Positions 12,680-12,708 of a DNA stretch of 12,708 bases are shown here, piece by piece. The notes below the pieces were generated by a model, which saw only the letters and a program-made list of their open reading frames with translations, was not told the DNA's origin and searched no databases. This DNA comes from an uncultured Acinetobacter sp. (GTDB taxonomy: Bacteria; Cyanobacteriota; Vampirovibrionia; Gastranaerophilales; Gastranaerophilaceae). Location: contig CAMORE010000054.1 in the NCBI GenBank assembly GCA_946623365.1, forward strand, positions 1-12,708. Reading direction: 5' to 3'. Numbering within the stretch: position 1 is the first letter of the stretch; the number at the start of each line of letters is the position of its first letter. Both the position numbers and the translations under genes were made by a program.

Positions 12680-12708
12680 TTAACCTGCGGTGCTCTTGCA
12701 AGAACGGC

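Larger units (their letters stand above)
12227..12708. other. gene-free, hairpin-rich region
   Basis: About 480 bases with no ORF I can support. It contains a series of inverted repeats (listed separately), a terminator, a spaced 14-bp inverted repeat and, from about 12610, a GC-richer tail with small hairpins. An open frame on the minus strand near 12489-12701 starts with TTG, lacks family resemblance and crosses these repeats, so it is left out. Confidence 0.6.

Noticed and set aside
12489..12701. 70-residue open frame on the minus strand
   Set aside because: TTG start without a clear ribosome binding site, low-complexity composition, no family resemblance, and it crosses the inverted repeats.
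12611..12708. tRNA or other known RNA gene in the GC-richer tail
   Set aside because: Small hairpins are present but no T-loop GGTTCRA or cloverleaf arrangement is found.
1..12708. CRISPR array, insertion sequence or prophage genes
   Set aside because: No regularly spaced repeats, transposase, integrase or phage proteins were seen.

Overview
The window is AT-rich DNA from a Gram-negative, probably flagellated bacterium. The best guess is a gut member of the non-photosynthetic sister lineage of Cyanobacteria (Melainabacteria/Vampirovibrionia, Gastranaerophilales-like). Reasons: a cyanobacterial IctB-type O-antigen-ligase homologue ending in HGIVDT...RPQ, a DUF4330-type protein, a LuxR-type regulator ending DRTQAAVKALREGLV, heptose-kinase chemistry, a flagellin, and low GC. 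The assignment is inferred from family resemblance and was not confirmed by any search.

Layout. (1) 1-826: a repeat element at the left edge, then adk with a strong promoter on the + strand. (2) 827-2378: on the minus strand, an ACT-domain protein, a TPR protein and a NarL-type response regulator. The regulator ends base-to-base against adk. (3) 2539-3414: a minus-strand pair, a 42-residue ORF followed by a 245-residue protein whose N-terminus looks like a copy of the small one. A Fur-like palindrome lies upstream. (4) 3549-7614: a five-gene minus-strand run read in the order HldA-type heptose kinase, DUF4330-type membrane protein, IctB/O-antigen-ligase-type polytopic protein, a 78-residue unknown, and a secreted ADP-ribosyltransferase-like protein. 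(5) 7698-9337: two convergent lineage-specific unknowns whose stop codons share TTAA. (6) 9451-10794: a CNNM/CorC-type membrane protein with CBS domains. (7) 10795-11128: a divergent regulatory region. (8) 11129-12226: flagellin. (9) 12227-12708: no credible gene, but a dense series of hairpins and an inverted-repeat element.

How the genes fit together: region 4 reads as an envelope-glycan module (heptose kinase plus a polymerase/ligase-type membrane protein) with a secreted ART-like protein at its distal end. The flagellin stands alone between a structured leader and a strong terminator. The most interesting items are the ART-like exported protein with altered active-site motifs, the 42-residue ORF/245-residue module pair under a Fur-like box, the exact 20-nt element shared by the left edge and the 8618-9337 gene, and the mutually exclusive hairpins in the flagellin leader.
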